A DNA stretch of 26,436 nt from CAZRHH01 sp964599885 (lineage in GTDB: Bacteria; Chloroflexota; Dehalococcoidia; DSTF01; JACRBR01). Both the position numbers and the translations under genes were made by a program. Of this stretch, positions 14,675 to 23,250 are shown piece after piece; positions within the stretch are counted from its first letter, which is position 1, and the number at the start of each line of letters is the position of its first letter. Location: the NCBI GenBank assembly GCA_964599885.1, contig CAZRHH010000045.1, positions 1 to 26,436 on the forward strand, read 5' to 3'. Under the pieces are notes generated by a model, which saw nothing but the letters and a program-made list of their open reading frames with translations, did no database searches and had not been told where the DNA came from.

Positions 14675-15577
14675 ATGAAGCGCCTGAAGGCCACCTGCAT
14701 CCTGACGGCGCTCGTCGCCGCGTTCGTGTTCGCCGCGCTGGCGTGCGAGTCCGACGACACCCCCGACGCCGGCGCACCGACAGAAACGCCTGGAACCGCC
14801 GAACCGACGAAGGCGTCCGGCGAGCTACTGCTCGCCAGCACCACGAGTACGCAGGACAGCGGATTGCTCGACGCGCTGATTCCAGCGTTCGAAGAGGCCA
14901 CCGGGTACAGCGTGAAGCTCATTTCCGGCGGCTCTGGACAGGCGCTCGAAAACGGACGCCGCGGCGACGTCGATGTGCTGCTCGTACATTCCCCTGCGGC
15001 AGAGCAGACGTTCGTTGCTGAGGGCTCCGGCGTAGAGCGCCTGCTCGTCATGCACAACGACTTCGTACTCGTCGGTCTGGACGATGACCCGGCACGCGTG
15101 CGCACCACGAACGGTATCAGCGCTGCGCTCGTTCGCATCGCGTCGGACGGTGCGTTCTTCATCAGCCGCGGTGATGACTCTGGGACACACGCCGTCGAAC
15201 TCCAAATTTGGCGTTCCGCGGGCTTCGATCCGGCGGGTGAGCGCTGGTACCAGGAATCCGGCCAGGGGCAGGGCGCGACGCTACAAATCGCGAGCCAGAA
15301 GGGGGCATACGCGCTGACGGATCGCGGCACGTTCCTCACCCAGGCCGAAACGCTCGATCTGGCGATCGTCTCGGAGGGCTCGCCGGCGCTGATCAACGTG
15401 TACCACGTCATCGTCGTGAACCCAGAGCGGCATCCGGAGGTCAACGCCGCCGGAGCGCGCGCGTGGGCCGCGTTCGTGACTGGCGTCGAAGGACAGCGGA
15501 TCATCTCCGAATTCGGCGTCGCGACCTACGGCGAACCTCTGTTCTTTCCCGCCGAAGCGCCGAACCGGACGCAGTAA
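14675..15577 (+). CDS. tupA: Tungstate-binding ABC transporter lipoprotein (TupA-like)
   Basis: This 300-residue exported solute-binding protein begins with a signal peptide ending in ALAC. C24 is the likely lipid-modified residue, followed by a Thr/Pro/Glu-rich spacer to about residue 48. The oxyanion-binding signature TTSTQDSG is at 56-63, and further TupA-like segments are GSGQALENGRRGDVDVLLVHSPAAE (shown in part, near 86-110), MHNDFVLVG and SRGDDSGTH. This pattern is specific to TupA among molybdate/tungstate/phosphate binders. The permease and ATPase genes (tupB, tupC) that normally follow are absent: the next gene is on the other strand. The transporter partners must be elsewhere, or this is a stand-alone binding protein. 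Confidence 0.88.
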   Translation: MKRLKATCILTALVAAFVFAALACESDDTPDAGAPTETPGTAEPTKASGELLLASTTSTQDSGLLDALIPAFEEATGYSVKLISGGSGQALENGRRGDVDVLLVHSPAAEQTFVAEGSGVERLLVMHNDFVLVGLDDDPARVRTTNGISAALVRIASDGAFFISRGDDSGTHAVELQIWRSAGFDPAGERWYQESGQGQGATLQIASQKGAYALTDRGTFLTQAETLDLAIVSEGSPALINVYHVIVVNPERHPEVNAAGARAWAAFVTGVEGQRIISEFGVATYGEPLFFPAEAPNRTQ

Positions 15578-15588
15578 CCACGCCAAAC

Positions 15589-15630
15589 GCGAAGAGGCCG
15601 CGACGCGTGTCGCGGCCCCTCCTGCTTCGC
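15589..15630. terminator. Long hairpin between convergent tupA and the large secreted gene
   Basis: The inner stem GGCCGCGAC (15596-15604) pairs perfectly with GTCGCGGCC (15609-15617) around a GCGT loop. An outer stem GCGAAG (15589-15594) pairs with CTTCGC (15625-15630). It sits 12 bp after the tupA stop and 13 bp before the end of the opposing gene. A bidirectional terminator is likely, although there is no T-run. Confidence 0.6.
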
Positions 15631-15642
15631 CAACGCGTGGCG

Positions 15643-17787
15643 TCAGTTCGTGACGGTGAACGTTGTCGAACCGGGGTTCCAGTGGTATAGCGACCCCCAT
15701 CCCGGCGAGAACACTCCGACTTTAACGGTGTACGTTCCCAGTTGCGCGTTGCCGGGTACAACCCAGGTCGGACTGTACAGGCGCGTACTGTTCGCCGCGA
15801 GCGTCCGGTTGTCGTAGAACTGCTGGAATACCTTCACGCCCGAAGGGCTGTAGATCTCAATGTCGACCAGCCCCGTCACAGCAACGTTGGTGCTGACGTA
15901 GGTGTGCGCGCGGACGCTTTCGCCGCGGCGCACCGATGCCGAACTCGGTGCGCTCACGCTGGTGATCACTCGCTGCGTCGGCGGGGTTGCCGTCGAGGTT
16001 GCGGCTGGCGCGGCTGTGCGCGTCGCCGTGGCCGTGCCCGTTCGGGTCGGCGTCGCGGAAGCGGCGGGCTTGGTGGCGGTCGCCGTGGGCGTGGCAGGGC
16101 GCGGAGTCACCGTGGGCGCGGGCGCCGAACCTGCGGTCAACGGCATCGCGCCGACCGCGTAGTAGGCGTCGACCTTTTGCTCGAAGAAGCCGCCATCGTC
16201 ATCGCTGTTGAGCGACGTCAGGTTGTTGCCGTTGATCGCCGCCGGATTGGTGACGCCGTCGCCGTTGCCGTCGCAGGCGCATGTCGCGCCGTCGGCGCCA
16301 CGTCCGAACCAGAAGGCAACGACGCCGCCTTGCCGATATGCGTCCAGGTGCGATCGCGACGGTTCGTCGAGCAGCCACTCGACCGTGTTGTCCTGATAGT
16401 GGTTCCACGTGTTGTTCATCGCTCGCATCTTCGTGTTGCCAAGCGGGATCTGCCACAACACCAGGCGCTTCTGCGCCACGCTCACAAACTTGGAAGTGAA
16501 GCGAGCGTGGCGGGCGTAGTCGCCCGCGTCGTACCAGGAACTGCCGCCATCGCCGTACTGAAATTGCTTGAACGCGGCATCGCGGTCCGTGAACTCGGCG
16601 AACGTGATATCGAAGCCACCACCAAGCGACTTGAAGAAGTTTCCGGCTCGCGTCCCGAGCTGGTCGATCGTCGCGTCGGACGGATTCGTGTAGAGGATGC
16701 TGTTGCCCGTGCCCCAGGCGCTGACGTGGTATCCGAGGAACACGTTCGGCGCGTACTGGTCACGCAGACGGTCGAGCGCTTGTGCGAAGCCCGCGAGGTT
16801 ATTCGGCAGGCCCGCGAGTTCGCTCATGCCGGTCGCACTGACCTGTACCGGCACTGTGGTCGCGTTGTCATTCGATGCGCGCTTTTGCATGAAGGCCCAG
16901 AGATCGGGCTCCACGTGGAAGACGACCTTGTTGTTCGGGAAGGCGCCGGCGCGCTGGAAGAACAGTTTGAGGTCGGCGTAGTAGGACTGCATCGTGAACT
17001 GATTGTTCATGTTGTTGTAGACGCCGTCGGTTTCGCTCTGCGTGTTCCCGGGAAACGACTGGTAGATCATGTAATACGTGAACGCCGGCGTGATGCCGCG
17101 CGCCACCGAATCCTCGATGTAATATTTCACGAAGTCGCCGTTGGCGTTCCAGTTGGCCCAGCCGTTACCGGTGTTTACACCGCCGGCGAGGTACTGATAC
17201 CGGAACGCGAAGTTGCTCTTTGCGTCGAGCGCGGCGGCGCCACCGGGCGCGTCGGCCATACCGATCTCAAGATTCCCTGATGGCCAGCCGGCGGGAAGCG
17301 CGGGCAGCGAGCCACCGGGCGCTGGAGCCGACGCGGTGGGCGTGGCGGCCGCGGCGGAGCCCACGTTGAGCGTGCCGGCATTGCCGTTCCAGTGATAGGT
17401 AGATGTCCATCCGTTACCGAAGAGGCCGACACGGACGCTGTACGCACCCGCCGCGTTCGCCGGGGTCTTCCAGACGCTGCTGAATGTCCGCACCTGCCCG
17501 GCGCTGAACGCCTGGTTGTCGAACCATTCCTGGTGGACTTTCGCGCCTGAAGCCGAATAGACCTCGATGTCGATCAAGCGCGCGCCCGCGGCGGCTGCCG
17601 TCACCGAGGCGGTGATCGTCACGCTCGCGCCCGCGTTCGTAGATGGCGCGCTCGCGCTCGTCGTGTAGCCGCCCGACGTGAGCACCGCCGCTTCCGTATC
17701 CGTGCTTGTGAGCGAGCGGCCAGAGAATACGGCAACGGCTAGCGATGCAAGAGCGATAATCGAAAGCGATGTCAGGATTCTTGGCAC
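15643..17787 (-). CDS. Large secreted TIM-barrel-like protein flanked by two related beta-sandwich domains
   Basis: From the GTG at 17787, preceded by AGGAGA at 5 nt spacing, the product is 714 residues. It has a Sec signal peptide (about 1-30), a beta-sandwich domain (about 40-144) and a short linker. A central domain of about 380 residues follows (about 170-550), then a Thr-Ala-Pro linker (about 552-608) and a second beta-sandwich (about 609-714). The two sandwiches are clear relatives: both contain VDIEVYS-SGAKV or VDIEIYSPSGVKV, then a FDNQ/YDNR step, and end with GWxSxYHWN. The centre looks like a glycosidase-type TIM barrel, with acidic candidates in FHVEPDLW and FAEFTD, but I cannot assign a family. 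A carbohydrate-active role is inferred. The open frame extends upstream to 17865, which was rejected. Confidence 0.82.
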   Translation of the reverse strand: MPRILTSLSIIALASLAVAVFSGRSLTSTDTEAAVLTSGGYTTSASAPSTNAGASVTITASVTAAAAGARLIDIEVYSASGAKVHQEWFDNQAFSAGQVRTFSSVWKTPANAAGAYSVRVGLFGNGWTSTYHWNGNAGTLNVGSAAAATPTASAPAPGGSLPALPAGWPSGNLEIGMADAPGGAAALDAKSNFAFRYQYLAGGVNTGNGWANWNANGDFVKYYIEDSVARGITPAFTYYMIYQSFPGNTQSETDGVYNNMNNQFTMQSYYADLKLFFQRAGAFPNNKVVFHVEPDLWAFMQKRASNDNATTVPVQVSATGMSELAGLPNNLAGFAQALDRLRDQYAPNVFLGYHVSAWGTGNSILYTNPSDATIDQLGTRAGNFFKSLGGGFDITFAEFTDRDAAFKQFQYGDGGSSWYDAGDYARHARFTSKFVSVAQKRLVLWQIPLGNTKMRAMNNTWNHYQDNTVEWLLDEPSRSHLDAYRQGGVVAFWFGRGADGATCACDGNGDGVTNPAAINGNNLTSLNSDDDGGFFEQKVDAYYAVGAMPLTAGSAPAPTVTPRPATPTATATKPAASATPTRTGTATATRTAAPAATSTATPPTQRVITSVSAPSSASVRRGESVRAHTYVSTNVAVTGLVDIEIYSPSGVKVFQQFYDNRTLAANSTRLYSPTWVVPGNAQLGTYTVKVGVFSPGWGSLYHWNPGSTTFTVTN

Positions 17788-18103
17788 AGTGTCTCCTAGC
17801 GCAATGTCAGCGTTGGGTTTGCCGAGTGCCGGCCGAATGGGTGTGTGCGCCGCGTATCGCGGCATCGTCTCGTCCGAGACGCGCTGACCCTGTAAGGATC
17901 ATCGACTCCAGTGTGTCTGATCCGAGGGGGTTCTCCCGACAAAGCGCGTCACAAAGCGCTTACACACAGCTGGGCGCCGTCAAATTCAATCGCGCGCGGT
18001 GAGAACTGATCGAGAGTCGCGCAGTTTAACAGTTGTTTAACGTGGTTTTTGCTCGACAGGTTATGGGCTGATCCGCCGATGTTGATCGACTAGGATCGCG
18101 TTG
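17788..18103. other. Divergent intergenic region with paired direct repeats
   Basis: This 316-bp gap between divergent genes holds no credible coding region. It contains the direct repeat ACAAAGCGC at 17939-17947 and 17951-17959 (12-bp period), the repeat GTTTAAC at 18024-18030 and 18035-18041 (11-bp period), and a CGTCTCG/CGAGACG inverted repeat at 17866-17881. Repeat spacing near one helical turn suggests regulator sites. Confidence 0.45.
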
Positions 18104-18346
18104 ATGAACGTTTCCCTTCCAGATCCCGATGGCACTGCCGTGATCGAGGTCGACGTGCGAGCGACGACATGCGTCATACACGGCTGCGGCGGCAGCGTCT
18201 TGCGTCACTCGCTTGGCGGCGGACAGGCGATACAACGATGTACGCGCTGCTTTCGCCGGTACCAAGTGCGTCCGGATCGGTTGTCTACCGAACAGCGGGG
18301 CAAATTGCGACGGTTCGTCGACGATTTCCTCGGTTGGCGCGAGTGA
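18104..18346 (+). CDS. Small zinc-ribbon-like protein
   Basis: This 80-residue protein has no signal peptide. Its middle holds a CVIHGC pair (C-x4-C) and, about 20 residues later, CTRC (C-x2-C) followed by FRRYQV, a layout typical of a small zinc ribbon. The C-terminus is a basic-acidic helix (about 58-80). The ATG at 18104 follows AGGA (18092-18095) with 8 nt spacing; a TTG directly before it is also possible. I do not recognise a family. Such ribbons bind nucleic acid or protein partners, but no role can be assigned. It is divergent from the large secreted gene and convergent with the next. Confidence 0.6.
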   Translation: MNVSLPDPDGTAVIEVDVRATTCVIHGCGGSVLRHSLGGGQAIQRCTRCFRRYQVRPDRLSTEQRGKLRRFVDDFLGWRE

Positions 18347-18373
18347 TCCATTTTCGCGACACGGCGCCGCCAG

Positions 18374-19561
18374 CTACGGAGCTGGCAGCGTCGCCGATGG
18401 CTCGATCGTCGCCGAAGGCGTGACGCTTGCCGTGCGTGTCGGCGTCGCCGTTCGCGTCGGCTTGGGCGTCTTCGTCGGGGTCTGCGTTGGCCTTCGGGTG
18501 CGCGTCGGTTTCGGCGTTTCGGTCGCGTCCTCGTCGGGTTCGGGCGTGGACGTCGAGGTACGCACGGGTGCGGGCGCCAGCCCTGCCGGATTCTGGCCGA
18601 GGTACTCGAGCGTGGCGCGGGGGGTCACCCCATACCGCCACACTGACACGGCGCCCATACCCAACTCCCATGCCCGTCTCGTGAACCGTCCCCATGAGAC
18701 GGGATCAGAAGCGGCGCCCTGACCCACAGGAATGACTTCACGTCCGTAGGGCGCAAGTATCTGATCCGTCGTATCCAGCAGAAACTCTGGTGTCATGCCG
18801 CCTGCGCCGACCGGGTAGCCGCTGTTGCGGTAGCCATCGAAGTTGCCCTGCGAGTTGAACGTGTCCCAGTACAGCTGCGGCCAGATTCCGTCGCAAAGCG
18901 AGACGAACTCCGGCATCGGCACGAGGTTGATGCGCCACGGCCGCGGATCGATCGAGATATCGACGCGGCCGTAGGGCGTTAGCCGCCGCAGTTCCTCGCC
19001 AAAGCGCGCGGCATCAGACGAGGACCCATGCCAGAACCCGGAACCGCCCTCGAGATCAAGGACGAGGCTACGAGCGCCGGCCGAGAGAACCTCACTGACC
19101 ATGCGCGCTTCGGCGGACGGGTCGCTGCCCTTGATCACGCTCCATGCATGGAATGGGACGCCCTGGTTCTCGAAGATACGCACGAGGCGCTCGATTTGGC
19201 CGGGCCCATCCACCGCGCTCGGCGATCGGTCGTATTTCGACATCCAGTCGAGGCCATCGTGAGTCTTCATCGCGATACCGAGGCCCTGGGCGGCAAGCGC
19301 GTCCGCAATCCGCTCGGGCTCACCATCGGTCGAAAATTGCCACACCCAGGCGATGTGGTGCGGCGGCAGCGCTGTCGCGCTCTGCTGCACACGCCGAATA
19401 AGGGCAGGATCGCATACACCAACGCCCATCGTGAGTGCTGCTGCCCCTGCCGTTACCGCTGTTGTCTTCAGAAAAGTGCGTCTGCCGACTGCGCGATGAA
19501 TGATGGCCTCACTGCCCAAAACAACCCCCTGCGTCCCTGCCCCGCCATAGGTACGCCGCAT
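18374..19561 (-). CDS. Tat-exported TIM-barrel-like protein with Thr-Pro tail
   Basis: The 395-residue protein has a twin-arginine signal, GRRTFLKT (residues 26-33), followed by a hydrophobic Ala/Thr-rich stretch ending near C50. The mature part (about 65-330) looks like a TIM barrel. It opens with HHIAWVWQF, continues with LVLDLEGG and DISIDPRPW, and includes DGIWPQLYWDTF, reminiscent of glycoside-hydrolase-like folds; I cannot name a family. Residues about 333-395 form a Thr-Pro-Arg-Lys rich tail with no domain after it. The ATG at 19561 lacks a ribosome binding site. A TTG at 19519, with AGGGGG 5 nt upstream, would give a more usual signal-peptide length and may be the true start. The Tat machinery is encoded in the same window. 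Confidence 0.78.
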   Translation of the reverse strand: MRRTYGGAGTQGVVLGSEAIIHRAVGRRTFLKTTAVTAGAAALTMGVGVCDPALIRRVQQSATALPPHHIAWVWQFSTDGEPERIADALAAQGLGIAMKTHDGLDWMSKYDRSPSAVDGPGQIERLVRIFENQGVPFHAWSVIKGSDPSAEARMVSEVLSAGARSLVLDLEGGSGFWHGSSSDAARFGEELRRLTPYGRVDISIDPRPWRINLVPMPEFVSLCDGIWPQLYWDTFNSQGNFDGYRNSGYPVGAGGMTPEFLLDTTDQILAPYGREVIPVGQGAASDPVSWGRFTRRAWELGMGAVSVWRYGVTPRATLEYLGQNPAGLAPAPVRTSTSTPEPDEDATETPKPTRTRRPTQTPTKTPKPTRTATPTRTASVTPSATIEPSATLPAP

Positions 19562-19706
19562 AGGCTACCAGACGGATCGCGAAGTTACTACCCACTCGCG
19601 TCAGTGTTCACGCGCAATTTTCGCGGTTGGTGGGCGGGATACGCCGCTCGTCACAGATGTTACCGATGCTGTAAGCAGCTCGTTGGTGGAGACGGCGGCA
19701 CGCTGC

Positions 19707-22508
19707 TTAAGCGGCGTCGGAACGTGCTTCGAGCGACGCAAGCAGCGCCTCGACGCCGGCGTTGTCCATCGCTTCGGAGAACAAGAACCCCTGGCCCAGC
19801 TCGCAATTCATCGATTGTAATCGGGCGAGTTGATCGTCACGCTCTATGCCCTCGGCAACGAGTTCGAGATGCAACGTCTTCCCGAGCCCGATGATCGCAT
19901 TGGTCAGTTCCTTCGGATTCACGACGGAGCCGACATCGTCGATAAACGACTTGTCGATCTTGAGCAAGTCGAATGGGAACTGGCGCAGATAGCTGAGCGA
20001 CGAATATCCCGTGCCAAAGTCATCGATGGCAAGCCGCAAGCCGAGCGCCTTCAGTTCGCCGAGCCGCATCAACATTGCGTTTACGTCCTGCATCATCACG
20101 CTCTCCGTGATCTCCAGGATGAGGCGATGCGGATCCAGTCCAGAGTCCGCCAACACCTCCGCGACCTCGGCTACGAACATGGGCGCCTGTAGTTGCTTCA
20201 CCGATACGTTGACGCTCATTGTCCAGTCGACGCCGCTCGGGTACTTCTGCCGCCAGTCGACGGCTTGCTTGCACGCTTCGTTCAAAACCCATTTGCCCAA
20301 ACGCAGAATGGCGCCCGATTCCTCGGCTAGCGGAATGAAATCGAGCGGTGGGATCAGTCCGCGCCGCGGGTGCTGCCAACGTACAAGCGCCTCCACACCA
20401 AAGAGCGAGCCACTCTGGAGGAGCACCATCGGCTGGTAGTGGAGTACGAACTCGTCGCGTTCAAGCGCGCGCTGCAAATCAGCCAACAATTCGAGTCGCT
20501 CCATCATCGAAACTTGCATGCTCGGCTCAAACACGCGGTAACAGGCCTTGCCGTGCGATTTCGCGACGTACATTGCAACATCGGCGTCGCGTAACAGTGC
20601 GTCGGCATCGCTGACGCTACCATCGCCGCTGATGGCGATGCCGACGCTCGCGCGCATCACCAGATCCTTGCCCTCGATCTGAAAGGGCTCCTCGAGCCGC
20701 GCGAAGATGCGGTTCGTCACGTTCGTCGCATCATCGGACGACTCGACGTCTTCCAGCAGGATCGCGAATTCGTCCCCGCCCAGGCGAGCGACGGTGTCGC
20801 CGGGGCGCAGGCATGCCTGTACGCGGTCGGCCACCTGTGTCAGCAGTATGTCGCCAGCCGAGTGGCCCAAACTGTCGTTCACGCCTTTGAAGTTGTCGAG
20901 ATCCATGAACAACACGCCGACTGCATTGCCCTTCCGCTTTGAGCGTACGAGCGCGTGCTCGAGCCGGTCCGAGAATCGCGTCCGGTTCGCGAGCTTGGTG
21001 AGCGGATCGTGCATCGCCTGGTGTCGGAGTTGCTGTTCGAGCAATTTTCGTTCGGTGACGTCACGGATGTTGAGGACGAAGCCACCGATAGCCCGATTCG
21101 CGAACTGGTTGGAGCCGACAAACTCAACGTCGCGCCATGTGCCGTCGCGATGGCGCACACGGGCTTCCGCCACGGCTACGCCACCGCTGTCCTTCATGGC
21201 GTCGTGCAGCACGGCGACAGTGCGTGAGAGGTCATCGATGTGTACGAGATCACTCAGCCGCGTCCCCACGATTTGCTCCGGCGTGTAGGCAAGGAGGCGG
21301 GTGATCGATGGACTCTGGTAGGTGATCGTCGTGTCAGCGTCGATGACCGTGACCAGGTCCGACGCGTTCTGCACCAGCGAACGGAAACGCTCCTCGCTTT
21401 CGCGTAGCTCTTCGCGGGACGTTTCTAGATCGCGATAGAGCCGCATACCCTTTATCGTCGTGGCGGTTTGCGAGACAAGCGCCGCAAGAAACTCGACTTC
21501 GGCGGTATCAAACGCGTGATTCGTCGCCCCGGAGAAATTCAGATCGCCAATGACCTGCTCCTGAAAGACGATCGGGAACATCGCGCACGACAGGATATGC
21601 GCGCGCTCGTAGTACTTCCTCAGTCCGGGGAGGAACGCCCTCACGGCGGCCAGTTGTGGCTCGTCGTCGGCGGACGCGTCGAAGACGTCGCGCAGGAAGA
21701 CCGGTCCGCCGTTCTCCACGAGTTGCAGCCCAAAGAGGACGGCAGGCTGGGTGTTCTCCGCCGCTCCACTCTCGTTTGCCGTAATCTGCCTGACCGTCCG
21801 GCCATCGCGCCACATGCTCGCCGTCTCCGTGTCGTAATGCCGTGAAGAGTTCATCGCGCGGTCGACGATCTTCCGGCGCTCGTCGTCGTACACGTTCATC
21901 GTGACCCATTCGAAGCCGGACGCTTTTGCCAGCGCGGTGGCGACTGCATCGAGCACGTTGTCACTCTCGCGTGCTTCGCTGAAGGCCTTCGCCACGTTGG
22001 CCAGCGATTCGAGCTGGTCGCGCTGGCGTTTCTGGCGGTGCCCGTCCAAAACGTTGCTGACGAGCTGCGCCAGCATCGGACGGGCGACTTCGACGAACTG
22101 CGTCTGTTCGTCGGTCATACCTGACGGCCATGGCCCGCGGACGATCAGCACTTCGGAGTTGCTCTCGTCGCCGGGGAGCAGCGCCGCGAGGTGCGTCGAA
22201 GCGTGTGCCGCACGCATCGGCGTCCCGGGCGAGACAAGGCGATCTGACACATCGAACAGGCCGGCCGCGAACTCAGTGCGTCCCGCGGCTTGCCGCCAGA
22301 TCAGCCAGTAGCCCTTTTGCTTGATCTCGTACGTGTCGGGCGGACATTCACAACCCAGCCGGATGAAGGCAGGATCGCCCGAGCGGATCACGTACGTGTC
22401 GGCGGCGCCCAGCGCATTGCCGATGATTCGGCACGCGTCAATCACATCGTCGATCCCGGGCCGGGACTTGGTCGCGATGCTGGCGAGGGCATGGACGTGA
22501 TCTAGCAT
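19707..22508 (-). CDS. GAF-PAS-GGDEF-EAL cyclic-di-GMP synthase/phosphodiesterase
   Basis: The 933-residue cytosolic protein starts at the ATG at 22508, which has AGGAGC 5 nt upstream. Domains: an N-terminal GAF-like region (about 5-155), a GAF domain (about 165-355), a PAS domain (about 370-488), GGDEF (about 495-660) and EAL (about 670-925). GGDEF is intact at 577-581, with an inhibitory RxxD site (R568, D571). The EAL domain keeps EALVRW (706-711), NVS, EITES, IDDFGTGYS (828-836), KIDKSF, AEGIE and GQGF. Both activities therefore look possible, synthesising and degrading cyclic di-GMP, with sensing by the N-terminal domains. There are no membrane helices. The open frame extends to 22604, but that part is not conserved-looking. 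It stands alone on its strand after the PHP gene. Confidence 0.94.
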   Translation of the reverse strand: MLDHVHALASIATKSRPGIDDVIDACRIIGNALGAADTYVIRSGDPAFIRLGCECPPDTYEIKQKGYWLIWRQAAGRTEFAAGLFDVSDRLVSPGTPMRAAHASTHLAALLPGDESNSEVLIVRGPWPSGMTDEQTQFVEVARPMLAQLVSNVLDGHRQKRQRDQLESLANVAKAFSEARESDNVLDAVATALAKASGFEWVTMNVYDDERRKIVDRAMNSSRHYDTETASMWRDGRTVRQITANESGAAENTQPAVLFGLQLVENGGPVFLRDVFDASADDEPQLAAVRAFLPGLRKYYERAHILSCAMFPIVFQEQVIGDLNFSGATNHAFDTAEVEFLAALVSQTATTIKGMRLYRDLETSREELRESEERFRSLVQNASDLVTVIDADTTITYQSPSITRLLAYTPEQIVGTRLSDLVHIDDLSRTVAVLHDAMKDSGGVAVAEARVRHRDGTWRDVEFVGSNQFANRAIGGFVLNIRDVTERKLLEQQLRHQAMHDPLTKLANRTRFSDRLEHALVRSKRKGNAVGVLFMDLDNFKGVNDSLGHSAGDILLTQVADRVQACLRPGDTVARLGGDEFAILLEDVESSDDATNVTNRIFARLEEPFQIEGKDLVMRASVGIAISGDGSVSDADALLRDADVAMYVAKSHGKACYRVFEPSMQVSMMERLELLADLQRALERDEFVLHYQPMVLLQSGSLFGVEALVRWQHPRRGLIPPLDFIPLAEESGAILRLGKWVLNEACKQAVDWRQKYPSGVDWTMSVNVSVKQLQAPMFVAEVAEVLADSGLDPHRLILEITESVMMQDVNAMLMRLGELKALGLRLAIDDFGTGYSSLSYLRQFPFDLLKIDKSFIDDVGSVVNPKELTNAIIGLGKTLHLELVAEGIERDDQLARLQSMNCELGQGFLFSEAMDNAGVEALLASLEARSDAA

Positions 22509-22624
22509 AGGTCGCTCCTGTGAGCGTCTGCGGGCGGAGGCCTTACGGTAAGCATCGGCAGATGGCAAGCGTGTGTTTAGCTTCGGTACGGCATGGCAGC
22601 GCAACTCTTGGTGAGCCGTTGGGG

Positions 22625-23224
22625 TCAGATTGGGATGCTAGACGCGGGTGCCCGGTATGCCCCACCACGGAGAGCGGCGAGGAATGATGCTTCATCGCGG
22701 ACGACGGCATCGAACTCGGTGGCGCAGATTCCGAGTTCGCGGACGGAGTGAGCGTCGCTGCCGCCAATGCCGGGCAACCAAAGCCCGCGTGCAAGCTCGA
22801 GGGCATTGTCGTTCTGAAGCATGCCTTCGGTGCCGTTCTGTGTCTCGACCGAGTCGAATACCGTCGCGAGATCGTCCGGCGGCAACGAACCGTAGCGCCG
22901 CGACGGGTGCGCGAGAAACATGAGTCCGCCCGCTGCGCCGACGATGCGGTGCAGCTCATCGAGCGTGGCCATCGCTGGTTCGTGGTGGTCGACGCCGAAC
23001 ACGAGCACGTGTCCGACTTCCGTCGTCACTTCCATGCCGCGCAGCACGACGAATTGCATCTCTTCGCCCAGAGCGACAACGTCAGCGAGCGGCCAGAGCG
23101 CGTCGTGCTCCGTGATGCAGACGCCATCCAGCCCGCGCGCTTTGGCAGCGCGGACAAGCGCATCCGGCGTCAGCGCACTGCACGCCGAGAACCGGCGCGT
23201 GTGGCAGTGAAGATCGATCAGCAT
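22625..23224 (-). CDS. PHP-domain phosphoesterase
   Basis: The 199-residue protein is a compact PHP domain. The four metal-binding motifs are visible: DLHCHT (residues 4-9), ITEHDAL near 38, GMEVTTEVGH near 65 with FLAHPSRR near 105, and GGSDAHS near 155. These resemble the PHP family of phosphoesterases such as histidinol-phosphatase-like and 3',5'-nucleoside bisphosphate enzymes, but the substrate cannot be told. The ATG at 23224 was chosen; an upstream TTG at 23233 would add three residues. It lies 26 bp after the dehydrogenase gene on the same strand, so it is probably the last gene of an operon with the dehydrogenase and M20 peptidase. Confidence 0.88.
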   Translation of the reverse strand: MLIDLHCHTRRFSACSALTPDALVRAAKARGLDGVCITEHDALWPLADVVALGEEMQFVVLRGMEVTTEVGHVLVFGVDHHEPAMATLDELHRIVGAAGGLMFLAHPSRRYGSLPPDDLATVFDSVETQNGTEGMLQNDNALELARGLWLPGIGGSDAHSVRELGICATEFDAVVRDEASFLAALRGGAYRAPASSIPI

Positions 23225-23250
23225 CGCGCTCAAGGAAGGGTGAGCAAGCG

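Noticed and set aside
15742..17280. 512-codon open frame antisense to the large secreted gene
   Set aside because: It encodes a low-complexity Arg/Val/Ala-rich product; the opposite strand has a signal peptide, repeated domains and a strong ribosome binding site.
17866..17881. CGTCTCG/CGAGACG inverted repeat as a terminator
   Set aside because: It lies upstream of the minus-strand gene, has a very small loop and no T-run, and nothing upstream would need termination there.
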